NCBI RefSeq assembly: GCF_037975245.1
Contig: NC_092580.1
Location: 10,817,501-10,881,500 of the forward strand
Origin: Apostichopus japonicus
Lineage: Eukaryota > Echinodermata > Holothuroidea > Aspidochirotida > Stichopodidae
Direction of reading: 5' to 3'
DNA length: 64,000 nt
Made by a program: the position numbers and the translations under genes. Below the pieces are notes generated by a model. The model was not told where the DNA came from, made no database searches, and was given only the letters and a program-made list of their open reading frames with translations. Below are positions 1-14,731 of the stretch, in pieces; position 1 is the stretch's first letter; every line of letters begins with the position of its first letter.

Positions 1-341
1 AAAACTTGTGCTATGTAGATACACTGAGCCAAATCCATGACGTCATCGTGACAATAGTAACGGTAAATTATCATAGTCACCGTGATACTCGTATGTTCTA
101 TCTCATGATTTGTCAAACCGTAAAGAAAAAAATGGTAATTTACCGATAAACCGGGAGCTTTTAGAAACTGCGGATTGTATGGATGGTGGCAAATTTCACA
201 TTCAGCCGTTTTCTTCGTTGCACACCATTTCTGTAAGCATTTCCTATGGACGTACTTGGTCGAGCCTTTACACCCACAGGGCGCTACCAGACGATTCTTC
301 CCTGTAAACAGAGAGAAAACCACGCGACATAATAATAATAC

Positions 342-409
342 CGCGATGTTTACCGTAGCCGGATACGGTATCCATCGCGATGTTTACGGTAGCCGGATAC
401 GGTATAGGC
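342..409. repeat. 34-bp tandem duplication
   Basis: A unit beginning CGCGATGTTTACSGTAGCC occurs twice, starting at 342 and at 376, with few differences. Nothing indicates function. Confidence 0.7.
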
Positions 410-2107
410 TGACGGTTGGCAGAGAACATGGACCGTGTTAGGCAATGGTAATTTATATATTTTGCCACTTATTTAACTCCTCTGATTTTAAAATTGTGAA
501 GAAACAACTAAATGAAAATTAAATATTATCTTGATTTTGTAACATGAGAAAAGAGAATATCTTTCGAAAGTTTATTTTTCCAAAACTTTAAATTGATGAC
601 TCTATCACTTCGAAAACTAATGTACATGAACAAGACAGAAAGAATGATTTTGGGTTTTTTTTTACTTCCTTTTCTTCATGTTTTTGCTGTCTTTTTTTTT
701 TAGTGGTCAATTTTTTTACCTTTTCTATTTCTCGTTTCTTGACAAATCCTGCATGCTGGATCTTCAATGCTTATCACAACGGTGTCTACCGCGGTTTGTC
801 GATTATTCAAGGGAAATTCCCTAACTTCCTGTAACGTCACAGACGTTGCTGATGTTGCGTTGCTCTCGGCATTTTGTTTGTCGGTAGATGATTTGATTTG
901 CAACAGTGACGTCAGCTGTCAGAAAAGGGATAAAAGTAAGATATCATAAACTACACGAAATAACTGAGTCACGTTCAAGGAGCAGACTGTTCTGTTTCCA
1001 GAACTGTTTCCAGAACTCTGTTTTCATCAGAATAAAATTTATGGTCGAAAATGTTGAATGTTACTTTTGCATGTGACGAGGAGAGGGGGAGCGTAAGAAT
1101 CATGCTTCCCTCTTAGTCCTCTCCCACCCCCGCCCCACCCTCCAGTCGGCTGCGGAAAATAATTGAAACACTCTGCCTTACGTTCAATTCCCGTCTGACG
1201 TCATCTAGATTATAATATAATCGAACCTAACATCTTTACAAGACTTTAGTGTATTGCGTAGAAAATAACAGAATTGTTTGTTTTGTTTGTTTTTTTGGTT
1301 TTTACGAAGCTGGCATTACTTGTATATTGTCCGTCAACCATTGGGTCTATACAGTTGGAATTCATCAAACGTTATGCTAAAACGCCTTAAACTTATAAAG
1401 AAAAGAGTGTTTGCACATAAAATTCCAAAGCAGAGGGTCACCTGGCCGAAATGAACCAAAAATGCAATTATTTATATTTGGTGAATAGGGCATAATTGGG
1501 GGAAAGGCCGAAGTTTGTTTGTTTAAGTTAAAGCAAATATATTTAGTGGAATTGGTCAACAAATGAAAAGGAAGGTTACGCAGCCTAAATTGTCGCAATT
1601 TAAATGGTGATTAGTGCAGTTAAGTGTCGTGGAAATAGTTCATTATCCCGAACGTATAAATCTTTTCAAGTTCATCGACAAAGCCCCGGCCGGCACAGTT
1701 ACACCATAATATCGTTGACGGTAATGAATGGTTTCCTTCTTAATTTTATAATAACGGAAATCAGTTTTAGGAAAACATATACAGATGATTGTATATGGTA
1801 GTGCCTAAAGTCCAACAATGTGATTTAATTCAAGAAACTTTCGGAATCACTTGGCTCCATTCTCAACAGCATAAAGTATATTTACTAGGCGTACGAAATA
1901 GGTTAACATTTCTCCCTCCCCCCCCCCCCTTCCTCTATCTCTCTCATGTGTATATCGCGCGTTAAAGGCACTATGCGAGAACGAGAAATGTCTAAAAGCG
2001 TGGCATGAAGCTTCAAGGGATTTTCCCCTAGACTCCCCCCTCCCACTATAGCGGGCCGCTCTGAAATACATTCAACAGAATTTAAGAGTAAATCCACTTT
2101 CGTCTCA

Positions 2108-2225
2108 CCTCCCCTCCCCTCTCTTACCCTCCCTCCCCTCTCTATCCTCCCTCCCATCCCCTCCCTCCCTCCCCTCTCTATCCTCCCTCCCCTCCCCTCC
2201 CTCCCTCCCCTCAAATCCCTCCCCT
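2108..2225. repeat. Polypyrimidine tract (CCCTCC-type)
   Basis: About 115 bases of almost pure C and T on the plus strand, built of CCTCCC and CTCTCC words. Such purine/pyrimidine tracts can adopt triplex structure. The open frames across it encode only Gly/Arg/Glu repeats and are not genes. Confidence 0.75.
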
Positions 2226-2833
2226 TGAAAAATGGTGAATGTATACGCCGCTGCTACTGTAGAACTACCGAATTTCTACAGTATCTTAGATAGGCTACTG
2301 TTATACAAAATGAATATGATGAAAGCGTCCGTAAAAAGCTGTAGCCTATACCGCCTCTTGAATCATAATAAAATATCATAGTAAACGTGACGAACACAGT
2401 TGCATTTTCGAAACGGTCTGAACACGTGCAACGCAGTTTTAGTTATTTAGCATCTGCGAATACAATATCAATGCCCAGATTGCGGACCTGTTTAAACTGT
2501 TAGAAACTATAGCTTATTCCGTCTTCATTATTATAAGGTTTAGGGGGTTCTTTTTGTTAGTGTATTCAATCGTTCTGACTCATATCTTGCCCTGTATTGT
2601 GTTTAACGTTTTAGTTTCACTACGGTTTTTCCCCCTAGTTCGTCTTTTTTTTGGGGGGGGGGGGGATTACGAACATTGAGTAAACTGCCGGTATTTCTAC
2701 ATTACAAGTAAACGTAAGCATATATCCTGTGAGTTTGGTTCTATTGTTATCCTATTCCTATGGTTCCTATATTAACCGGGATCTGTACATAGTGACTTGT
2801 GGTTTGATAAACCTTGTTCAGAATATCTTGAAC

Positions 2834-3003
<170 letters not shown>

Positions 3004-4067
3004 AGCCCCATATTCAAGATATGTCTTCAACTTTAATTGTACTAATCGTATGGATATCATAATTTCGTAAGTGCATGCATGCATATCTCGTATACATGCA
3101 TTACTCGCACTGTATTATTTCTTACGTATAGGCCTATATACATGCATATCCCGTAGCAAATACATGCATAGCTCGCACGATATATAGTTCCTATACGTCC
3201 ATGTATATCTTTCACCGGAGTCCGTCCGTAATTTGTTAGAATGTAGGCTATATTACGTTTCACACAGTTTGACACGAAAAGGAAAAATATTGATATATCT
3301 ATCTAGATACAAAGAAATGCATATTATCCAAGATCATGCTGCGAATAAGCCTTTAATCACACTCTACTATTATGCACTATTGTTGCTAAATCTATGGGGA
3401 CCTTAGGTGTAAGCCTACCATACTCATTTTGTGACGGTATAAAACCTTGAACACGTCTCGAACGGATTGTAAAAGAAAATTCCTTGATCAACCTACAACG
3501 ATACGTGCCCAGATTTAAACACCCGTATAGCAACTGAATAAATCGCCAACGTAATATTATTCTCAATATCATGATATTATTTCATTTTTTTTTTAAACTG
3601 TATGTGTTATCGCCGTAGGCATAATGAAAGGTCTTTCGTAACATCAGATATCCCTTTTCCCATCGGGAGGAATAGTACACCTTAAGATATCCAAGTTGAA
3701 AGCAACATACGAAGATACAAGTTCAGTATCAATGTCACGTTTAACATGTCCTTGACTATAGCAGACTATATTCGATCCAGGTTCTCAATTTTCATAGATT
3801 TTTTTATTTTTTATTTTGCCTCTTATAATAGGAGAGGTATCTCCCTGCCGTATAAACTATAGTGATTACGCCTCTTGCGAGCTTGATAATAGTAATAATA
3901 TTAATAATAATAAATATGGATTTGTATAGCACTTTTATCTAGTTGGAAACTGCTCAGAAGCGCTGTAGGATAACATACTGCATTTGGCTAGAAAAATATA
4001 ATAATAGAAAAATGAAAACAACTTGGGAGTTGTCAGAAAGACACAAAGACAGTTAACGGTTAATACC

Positions 4068-4212
4068 CATGCATGCAACTTCCAAAGTTAATCGCTCGAG
4101 TGAAATTGAAAACGGGAAGATGTACCGTATGATATATACATCTTCCCGTTTTCAATTTCACTCGAGCGATTAATTTTGGAAGAGGCATGCATGGGTATAT
4201 ATGCATGCATGG

Positions 4213-4288
<76 letters not shown>

Positions 4289-4525
4289 GACGATTGGATT
4301 ATATGCATCCAACCGTATCAAAGTATAAATTATGTAAGATGTCAAATTGCATTAATGGTACACATATACCCTCATATGGCCATGCATGCAACTTCCAAAG
4401 TTAATCGCTCGAGTGAAATTGAAAACGGGAAGATGTACCGTATGATATATACATCTTCCCGTTTTCAATTTCACTCGAGCGATTAATTTTGGAAGAGGCA
4501 TGCATGGGTATATATGCATGCATGG

Positions 4526-4608
<83 letters not shown>

Positions 4609-4701
4609 AGACGATTGGATTATATGCATCCAACCGTATCAAAGTATAAATTATGTAAGATGTCAAATTGCATTAATGGTACACATATACCCTCATATGG
4701 C
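4068..4701. repeat. Two tandem units, each a hairpin plus (AT)n
   Basis: Unit 1 (4068-4380) and unit 2 (4381-4701) are nearly identical. Each begins with an inverted repeat. In unit 1 the arms are 4068-4124 and 4137-4193, 57 bp each with about three mismatches, around a 12-base spacer. An (AT)n run follows (about 4216-4285 and 4531-4606), then a shared tail containing GATTGGATTATATGCATCC. The hairpin may be a short foldback element later duplicated together with its microsatellite. No coding content. Confidence 0.9.
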
Positions 4702-5568
4702 CAGGGTACGTTTACAGTTTTATATCACTACGTCAGTTATATTCTTGGTATAATTCTACGAACCGGCTGCTATACGCAGTGTATGGACTGACAGCACTGG
4801 CAGCGGAGACGTGCATGCACGGCGCCCTCTCCCCCTCTCAACCCCTCACCTCCCCTCCCCCACGCCGCGCCAACCCACCCACCCTTAACCGATAACCACC
4901 ACAACCTTCCAATTGGAGCTTAGTTTCCGTAGAAAAGATATAAAGCATTTCAATAATTTGTGTCCACTTTCAATTGGCGAAAAATAAACGTTATGGAGCA
5001 CGACTGCCTCCGTACAGGTTTATTTGAATCGCATGAGATCATTTTGCACCGCTAAAAATGTTACATAACAGAAACGTGGGAACGAAAATTTAATTGGAAG
5101 TATAAGCAATGTTATATGGGACCTGATTTAACGATATAGCCCCCCCCCCCAACCATCCTAACCAACCCGTGTGTCCCTTTATTTCCAATTTCAGAGATAC
5201 GAATTAACGCGATGGTGTTTCCAAAGTGGGGCGGGGAGTGCAGGGGTAAGTGCATGGGGGAAGGCGAACAGTTTGGAAGTTTTGGAAGTGTGGCATAAAC
5301 ACTTGTTTTAAGTGCAATTAACAGGCCAAATTTAGATGACTATCTATAGGGAACATGTCCTACCTCCTTCCACCGTCACACGACGCTTCATCGGTGAATC
5401 AAATTTATATCCATTGAAAAAAAAAATAAGTTTGGCATGAAATTTAAAAGTTTGGAGTTAAATAACAAATTAATGCCGTACTACCAGGTTCGTAAATTTA
5501 CCATATTTTCAAGAGGGATATTGATCGATTTCAAGACCCGCGATTTGGCTTGTTGGGGCTGACAGTAG

Positions 5569-5681
5569 TGACTGGCTGAGCAATGTTTCGACAAATAAAC
5601 CAACCAAAGTGCAAAATGCATTGAGGTTTCGATGAGTTCATTGCACTAGACTGGCTGAGCAATGTTTCGACAAATAAACCA
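5569..5681. repeat. 79-bp partial tandem duplication
   Basis: A 32-base block starting GACTGGCTGAGCAATG occurs near 5570 and again near 5649 with essentially no change. The sequence between is not repeated. Confidence 0.7.
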
Positions 5682-6989
5682 AAAAGCGGCAACTTGCTTG
5701 ATATTTACAACTGTACACTGTTATTGAGTATTGCAGGAAGTACCGCATGATAGCCTCCAGAAGCTGCAGCACTATTAAATATTTCTTGTTCGGTTTTGTA
5801 GGAATTTTGGAGCGCAAAAATTTCATTTCACATAGAGGAATTACATTTACATTTTGCCGGAATGTATCTAAGGGGCCTAGTTGGGGTGGGGTGAGGTGGG
5901 GGGTCTAGGAGGCGCAGCCTTCCGAAAGCTCACATGTTTTCAGATATTCCTTGTTTTCTGGTAGCGAGTTTAAAGCACAAAATACATGTGAGAGGGAGAG
6001 AGAGATAGAGTTAATTTTCTGAGGAAACTGGAGTTAAGCATCATGATTGATGTGGGCTTTCCCACACCCCCACCCTCCTCCCATTGTCGTCGCCATTGAA
6101 CATACAGATATCTACCCATAAGCATTACATGACGTATATTAACATTAAGATCGTTTAACACCATCTTAGACTAATATGTGGGTTATATAATACTTTTTCC
6201 CTAATACAGATATACTTACATATTTAATGAATCGTTTCTTCGCCAGTTTCGTTGACCAGGAATCTCGTTCTTCTTGCGATGTTGTCTCCATGTCTTCTTC
6301 CTTTCTGTGTCTTGTCAAAGAAATGTCCGGTATATATAAAAATGAAATTTCAGTCGTTATTTACGCAACTCTTCTCTTCGAAATTCACGAGGAGTAAAAA
6401 ATATATATATATATATGACAAACAAAACCTAAATCGTAAGCAACATAAAATAAAACACTCTCCATGCAGCGCTATTATCGCCACAGTATTTCAACTGTGT
6501 AATTGGCCTTGTCCTTTGGCAAACTGTCTACAAATGTTTCCCGTTTAAAGACAAAGAAATATCATACCCAGTAATAACAGTATAAATTGGTCGTGTCATT
6601 CACGTGAACGGTCTACCGTTATCAAAACCAAGAGACATGCACTACGAACAAAGACTGAGGGTGCAAACTTTTACAACCCACAAACGTAATGGAATAGACC
6701 ACTCTTCCGAAAGGGGACGTAAAACGTACATTAGGACAGAGCCGTATAATAAGGCCGCTGGGATGCGGTAACCTATCATTGGCGGCAAAAATCGAAATTC
6801 TTACAGCATATTGTGAGTATGAAATGAACGGCTTTGCAATTCACTTGAACGACAAACAAAACGCAACTAAAACAAAAACGTGACGTCACGTTCGTAACTT
6901 GATTTTAAGGGCAGAGCAAATAGACGATATGTTATGGGGGAGACATAGCGACAAAGCCGGGGTTGTTTTGAATCTGTGTACATTTGAGA

Positions 6990-6990
<1 letters not shown>

Positions 6991-7047
<57 letters not shown>

Positions 7048-7103
7048 ATAGATAGATATATAGATATATATATATATATGTAGATATATATATATATTTA
7101 TAT
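6991..7103. repeat. (AT)n microsatellite with GATA variants
   Basis: TA run followed by GATAGATAGATA and GATATATA variant words. Confidence 0.95.
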
Positions 7104-8395
7104 AATATACCATTTGTAGCCATACAATAGATGTTGCTGCTGTTTGTTAAGTTATAGACTCAGTAACATCAGTTTGTTGTTGTTGTTGTTAGTTAGTTTT
7201 GACAGTTATTTTCATCACTTACAGATCATTTTCTCGCCCCCCCCCCTTTTTTCTACTTTTTAATTTTTTTTTACAATTTTATTTTTTATTTAATGATAAT
7301 CTTGTATACAGCGATACGCACAGGGAGCTCTCTTTTATCGGGTAGTGTAATCTCTTCAATGTACTTATTCTACTATAAACTATACAATTCATTGTTTTCT
7401 GATCACTTGGCATATATATTTGACCCATATTAAGAGCGAACTGGAGCTGAAGATTTTATGAGTCGGCGCTGAAAATAAACTCGAGTGGTTCGTGCCCTTC
7501 GCCACTGAGGATTCCTAGAACTTCGGTGATTTTTCATAACAGCATTATGTATAACACAACGAAATAACCGGCGTTCTCGCAAAGTTTTCAATTCATTTCA
7601 TTTTTCTAATCAATGCACTACCAATATAAATATGAAGAGTAATAGTGTATGTAACCTAAGCAGATTATTATATATAAAAAATAAATTATAAAACAACCAC
7701 AGGAATGTATGAACGAGACTACACTATAGACTCTATGTCATAGGTACTTCCGTTTAGCCGTTTTGGAATTTGTTTTTATGATTTTACATGGAAACAGCGA
7801 ACAGAGTTAATGATATCGTCATATCATTGAGCCGGAATTTAAGTCATTTGGTTTTCTTTACAAAAGATGAATTATTAATCCACTGATCAAAACAAATATT
7901 CTTACAACATCAACAACAAAAAAACATCTCCACAAACGAAGGATTAACAAATAAGATATAGGAATTAACAATGTACTGTTGCTTTTATACAGTGCAATGA
8001 TTGGGTGCGCTGATATAAGGTTCATTGATCTAATTCGTTGATTCGATACAGTTTTAATATAGTTCTTTTGTGAGGCTATAGGGAGTTGTCGGCAAGTAGA
8101 ATAGTCGGCTAGAAATCTTGTTCATTGACACTGCCGTTTTACATTCCATTTACTCAAAGAACTGAACAATTATGGGGAAAAAACTACATACCAGACTTGT
8201 GTTTCAAGGACGTCTGGTGGTTGCCTATCATCCTTTATACCCAATAAATTGTTTGCACAGAACAATAAAATTAGTAGATTTGCGATGTATATCAGTTACG
8301 AAGTAGTCAATCATTGTCTGCAGAGATATTATTTGCCAGTCCCCCCCCCCCCCATTACATTGTAAAGTTCAGTCAGTGTTTTGTCATGGAGCTAT

Positions 8396-9110
8396 ATGTC
8401 GAGTCGTGCCGAGTCGTGCCGAGTTATGTCGAGATCTGACGAGTCATGTCGAGTCGTGTCGAGTCATTACAAGTCTCTCTCAGTCATATGATTCCTTGAG
8501 TCTTGTTGTCTATTTTCTTGTCTTGCGCATTTAGCATCCTGTCTTATTTAGCTTGTCTAGTCTAGTCTGGTCTGGTCTGCTGTTGGTCTTTTCATATTTG
8601 TCATACCTGGTCTGGTATTGTCTTGCCTTGCTGTGTATAGCGTCGTGTCTTCAACCTTCCCTGGTCTTATCTGCATGGTCTGTTCTGTTCTGGCCTGGTA
8701 TTGTCTTATCTTGTCTTGACGTGTCCTGTCTATTCACCTTGCAAGGTTTTGCCTGGTCTGTTCTTGTCTTGTCCTATGTTGCCTTGCTGTGCATTGTAAT
8801 GCCGTGTCTTATTTATTTTGTCTGGCCAGTTCCTGTCTGCTCTGGTCTACGGTCTGGACTTACCTGATATTATCTGGTCTGGTCTGGTCTTGTCTAGTCT
8901 TGTCCTGTCGTGTCTTGTCATATTTATCTTGCCTGATCTTGTCTGGTCTGGTCTCGTAGGCACCTTGTCTTACTGTCTATGCATTGTAGGGTCTTGTCTT
9001 ACTAATCTTGTCTGGTCCCTGGTTCCTGGTCTGCATGGTCTCGTATGGGCTTGACCTAATTATCTGTTGTCATTGTCTGATCTTGTCTTGTCTTCTCTTC
9101 TCTTTATTAC
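8396..9110. repeat. Degenerate TGTCT / GTCGAGTC minisatellite region
   Basis: First a short block of GTCGAGTCGTGCC-like words (8396-8470), then about 580 bases dominated by TCTTGTCTGGTCTGG words. The strand asymmetry creates open frames whose hydrophobic Leu/Ser/Val/Cys translation looks like a membrane protein. No start context, splice sites or family motif supports a gene. Confidence 0.8.
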
Positions 9111-9485
9111 TCGAATTGAGTGACATGGAGTTAAATGTACGTTGTGTCTCGTTTTTTTTTTATATATTTCTTTTTATTAACGGAATTTGATTAATGTTGA
9201 CGCATTTTTGCTTTCATCGAAGAAAACGCAAAACTCTGACCCTTTCACACGGTACCGGCTATCACAAATACATTGTAATACTCGGAGACAGCAATTCATA
9301 TCGCTATAGTAACAGGTACCTTTAAGTTTACCCTTAGACGACATACACTTCAAATGGGATTCGAATTCATGTCAGTGCAGCACGTACAACTGATTCTTTT
9401 AATAGGTCATGTTTGTTCAATACCCTTTTCATCTGTGTTGTCGTCAACATGCATTTGGCGTTTACGTGTCTACCAAGAAAACACC

Positions 9486-9705
<220 letters not shown>

Positions 9706-10130
9706 TGCATGTACCGTACACCACTAATGTTTATTGGGTACCTATATACTTTCGATAGGGGCGAACCTCATGGAATGGGCGGCCAGCTACTCTCAAGTCG
9801 CTCATACCAATTTTCCAAACAAAAATTAAATATAATTAAATATATGTAATCATCACTGATTGTGCAGCAGTCGATAAAAACTACAGAATAATAACACCAA
9901 TCATAAGCATAAAAATTATGAATCAACATAAATATTTCCTTTTGAACCGGAGACAGATGAATATTTAATTAAAATAAATAATATAAGTTCAATTACTTCA
10001 GACTGCAGAATCCCTCAGTTAAAAAAAAAGTTGGGTGCCATACATGAATTTGTCATTTTGAATATCCAGATATTTGACCGCTGTAAGAAAATTTTGAGTA
10101 TAGTCAGGTGAACCTTGCAGCCTTTCAAGG

Positions 10131-10201
10131 GAAATCAATAGACCGGAACAAAAAGGTACAAGGGCTGCCCTTGTACCTTTTTGTTCCGGTCTATTGATTT
10201 C
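10131..10201. repeat. Perfect 35-bp palindrome with 1-nt spacer
   Basis: The left arm 10131-10165 (ends GGTACAAGGGC) is the exact reverse complement of 10167-10201, with a single T between. Perfect identity implies a recent event such as template switching, or selection on a hairpin. Confidence 0.95.
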
Positions 10202-13200
10202 TTCTATACACTCAAACAAAAACGACTGAGCTTTCGCTTGTAGTTAACTTAAGGTCGTATTCGATGTCATGCCTGTCGGTTTTGTAGACGATGTTTGAAT
10301 TTTGAGTATTTGAACTGTGTCAATCACGAATAGTCCGCCCGATATTGAACTGTATAAACCAACGACTGAACAAAACTACAAACGTATTGTAATACTTGTT
10401 AATATGTCATTTGAATATACTTTTAGTGTATATTACATACATATAAATACATCAGTCGCGAAAGTTGAGTTTGAAGAAAGAAAATATTTGCAGTGTCAAA
10501 GAAGAAGCCCACCATACCATTATCACTGGTTTGTGTTATGAAGTTCTTGTGATGAACTTGTATGATCTTTTTGGTAATTTAATGACCTCGAGTCGATCAT
10601 TATACCCTCTCCCCCTCCCCACAGCCAAGAAAGGGCACACACTAACACACATATAGGCCTATTAGAAGTAAATGTAAAAAATTGCTACGAAAGATTAAGA
10701 ATTACCTGAAACAGTTATAGCTTTCGGTACTTCGTTCCCCTGGAACCTCCTCCGTAAAGAGGTCCTGAGATAGATTTCAAAGAACGTAAATCCTCTTTCT
10801 GTCATGTATATTGTGCTCGAATGCGCTCCGAATTGTCTGAGATGGTTTAATTTTTCTCCGGAGCCCTCGCTATCAGAGCGGAAGAGACTATTTCCTTGAT
10901 GTCTTTAATCCTATCTTTGCCCAGTCTCCCTTCCTCTTACACCACCCTATGTACATGGCTAGTTCAGTTCGTATTGTGACATTAGAGACAGCCGTAATTA
11001 GTATAAACTTAAAGTGTGCTATAAACAGCCTTACAATTGTAAGACCTGTCAACAGATGTAACTGTGGATAAAATACTAACAGACGAATTCTTTACTCAAA
11101 CGCTGTTTCAGCTATTGGACTGGTTAGAAGTCTATAGACAACTGTCCCTATGTTTGAATAGTAATTATACCTTGTAAATATGGTGCAAAGTACAACCTTG
11201 AAGCGTTTGGGAGTAAAGTGTAATCCACTTTTCTATTAAAATGTGAAAGTATATAACGCAGTTTGTTAAGCATGTGTTTGTTTTGTTTTTTTTTCCTTTT
11301 TTGCTCTCTCAATATTTCAGCAGTTAGAAGTATATTCTAAGCTCTCTTTTATGAAACCTTGCAACAGCTAGTGAATTCTTTCAAAACAAAGAACCCGCCT
11401 TCACAAAAACCTAATACTAAGCTTATATATCTGGCTAAGCTGTATATCTGGGTATGTTAAATAATTTTAAAAATATTTTAAAAACAGCATGGAACAGTTA
11501 ACTATAAATAATGCAATTTTCATGTTCTCTCAAATTCCTCCCGACCCCCCAACCCCTCCCCTCCTCCTATCTCATATCCCCTACTCGGTTATTTGTTCAC
11601 TTGTACTTTAGCACAAAGGCATATATAGCTATTAGCACATATTTATTTAATACATTATGCAATAGATCCAAGAGGTGTGACACCCAGTCATCACAGTTTT
11701 TTTCATGGATATATCCGACAGAAACTGCTGTTTCATGAACAAAATGACACAATTCTTTCGCATAATTATGCCCTTCACAAACAAAGAAGAGTCACTATGG
11801 ATATTTCCTTATGAGGGTGTAGATAATTGGATGCTGAAAAGTATGCAGTAAAGAATATCTATAGACAGGTACAATGTGGTAATGAATAATCAGCAGGGAA
11901 TGCATCTCATTATGTAGGCTACCCTGCACTTATTTACATATTTACAAGGATGATAATAAGCTGCTATTGGGACAGTCCGGCATACATGTCAGCGTCAATT
12001 CGAAATAAAATTCATTTCCAAGAACAATTTTAACCATGTATCTTTCTCCAAACAAGAACATTCTTACGGATAATTGCGAAGCGAATGTGGGTGATTGAAG
12101 GGAGGAGGTAGGCTTGGGAAGATGTGGCAATGAATATTCATGAGAGGGTGATGTTGATTGGTTGATCAGCCTGTTCGACCATTTTTGGTGTCCATGATAA
12201 TCGTAACCTATGTAGTCATGCAGGTGGTTGAGTGTGTATGGGTGTGTGCGCGCGTGTGTGCGTGTGTTTGTATGTTACTCATGATCAACCTCAGCAAACA
12301 CTTCTATTTTTGAGTGTTGGTAATATTTCCAAATATGTCGCCAAATCTCTGCAATGATCCTTTAAGGCTAAGTTGATAATGACGTCCGATCCTCAGTGCA
12401 GTCCCTAAATGTTAATTTAAATTTATCATTTATAAATGTTAATAATTCAACCAAAACATGTTTCTCTAACACAATACTATGAACAACAGGCTACACTTAG
12501 ATGACATTTCAACAATTTCTGCCATTGACAAATTTATAATGCATGTTATTTGGGAGCATTAAACTCCTGTTTTCCTAATGATTTCTATAGGTGTTAAATT
12601 TGACGAACTGAGCTCATTGTCTCTGCGTTAGACTTAGGAATCCAGTCACATTAATTGAAGAGCGTGAGATATTTAAAGGGTGTGAAGACTCGCGCACAGA
12701 AAAAAAAAACGTCTCATGCCGGTAATCTGACCTATTTTTGAATGAGGTGTACCAGAAGTGTTAGACACCACCATCGATCCCAGAAAATACACACACACCT
12801 TGCTACCGTCGGTACTTAGACACTAGTGTACAGTCAATACATGCAGCTACGGTCAATACCCACAGCACAGTGTACATAACAACGATGGACATCTCAGGTC
12901 TAGATCAAACCAAACAAGGTATCACGTTTTATTACTGTCTGCATTTTGTAGCGACAAGAAAAAACTTCACTTGCAAGCAACGGAAAGTTAACTTTTTCAG
13001 AGCGCGGCACGGGCACGCGGTTTGGGGCGAGTCTTCAATGCCTTTAAAGGGTCTTTTCTCAAAATGAAAAGTGGTTTAGAAGCACAATCTGTGCTGATAT
13101 GATTTATTTTATTTTATTTTTTATTTTAAGGTATGCAATATACCACAAATAAGTTTGCCTAGAGTTATCATTGTTACTGGGTTGTTCGGGGTTGTCTTTG

Positions 13201-13264
13201 GGTTAGGGGGAACGGTGACGGTGGGAGACGGTTGTAAATTGACAATAATAATCTAAACGGTTCC

Positions 13265-13515
13265 CGGACAATTCCCCCTGGACGATTTCCCCCCGGACGA
13301 TTACACCCCGGACGATTCCCTCTCGGACAATTGCCCCCCGGACAATTCCCAACCCTGACAATTGCCCCCCGGACAATTCCCACCCGGACAATTGCCAACC
13401 CTGACAAGTGCCCCCGGACAATTCCCACTCCGGACAATTCCCACCCATGACAATTGCCCCCCGGACAATTTTCCCCCGGACAATTTCTCCCCGGACAATT
13501 TCCCCCCGAACAATC
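13265..13515. repeat. Left arm: CCGGACAATT tandem array
   Basis: About 17 imperfect copies of a CCGGACAATTSCCCC unit. Inverted relative to the right arm at 15960-16205. Open frames through it give only low-complexity translations such as GGNCPGG and are not genes. Confidence 0.93.
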
Positions 13516-13624
13516 CCCTTCCTCGGAAATTTCGACGATTGATTGACAGCCGATGAAGGCGGGGTTAAGGCTATTATTCCAGTAAAAATGAGGGTGTGCA
13601 ACAAGAGATTTCAGTTTCAGTTTC

Positions 13625-13690
13625 GATGACAATCGTAACCTATGCATTCATGCGGGCGGAGAGTGTGTATGCGTGTGTGTTGGGGGGGGG
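13625..13690. repeat. Fragment shared with 12192-12258
   Basis: Inside the foldback element, a segment with ATCGTAACCTATG, CATGC and a GTGTGTATG run resembles 12192-12258 in the flanking duplicated DNA. Either the element captured flanking sequence or both contain the same older repeat. Confidence 0.6.
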
Positions 13691-13707
13691 GGGGGGGTGT
13701 AACGCCT

Positions 13708-14160
13708 CGCTTGTAAATACGATATCTCAGGAAGTGAAGCTTTGACCAATCTAATATTGGTGTATATGAGTAACACATTGGGTAGAAGAACCCTTTTGTT
13801 TTGTGGGTAGGTCAAAGATCATTTTGAGTCACCAGGGGCGAAATAGTAAAAACCTTGTAAAGACGATATCTCAAGGATGTAAGCTTAAACCAATATCATA
13901 TTTAAGTTCGTGAGTAGGGGACCATATTTAGGAGCAAAAGCCTCTAGTTTAATGTGGAGGTCAAAGGTCATTTGGGTTCACCAGGGGTCAAATAGTGTAA
14001 ACCTTGTAAACACGATATCTCAAGAAGGGAATGTTGAACGAATCTCATATTTAGTATGTAGTTGTTACACGTTCAGTACAATATTTTATTGAGATTAAAG
14101 GTCATTTTGAGTCGCCAGACGCCAATTTGTGGAAACCTTGTGTATAAGCTACAGTATCTC
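13708..14160. repeat. Degenerate tandem repeat, period about 143-150 bp
   Basis: Recurring words are ACCTTGTAAA, CGATATCTCAAG, GGTCAAAGGTCATTT and CACCAGGGG. GATATCTC-type anchors fall at about 13721, 13864, 14014 and (diverged) 14152. Roughly three copies, no coding signal. Confidence 0.8.
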
Positions 14161-14731
14161 CCACCGACCAGCCTATCAGATAACATGTGCGTAACGCCTC
14201 GTACGAATAGGGGGCAATTGGCATTGGAAATGAGCTTATGGGCATCCGTAGAATCTAAAACTCAAAAACTGTAAACTCCAACATACTTGCATTTGCTTAA
14301 ACCTGCCGCTTGGAAGCCTTACTTTGCGTGCAAAAGGTGTACCATTACTTAATAAATAATTCAGACAACAGAGGATAGTTGTAGCCTTCCTGGATTACAA
14401 GATGGGATAGGGGACCAAATGGAATATTTTTGCCACTGACTTGAGACTTGAGTTGAGCCCACTCTTTTTGAATTTCCTCCTTTATTTCTTCAAGCCATCT
14501 GGGTTGTTCTGATCATTTAGCAGCAAAGTACTACAATGATCAGCCACCCTCCCAATTTCTTCAACACCCCCGATGAATTCAAAGTTTCGTCTTTTCTTGC
14601 TGGCCATAATAAGGGTCAACAATTTGGTAACAGAACTGAAAGTTTGTGGACAAAAGCCGAAGCTATGCCTCATATTACTGACTTGTGAATTAGGATACAA
14701 TGTTTTATTGACATGTCAGGTAGGCCTTTCT

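Noticed and set aside
8553-9190. Open frames encoding hydrophobic Leu/Ser/Val/Cys-rich peptides
   Set aside because: Composition follows from TGTCT/GGTCT repeats. No conserved motif, splice structure or homologous family.
13174-13647. Gly/Asn/Cys/Pro-rich open frames of up to 157 residues
   Set aside because: They are translations of the GGACAATT tandem array of the foldback element.
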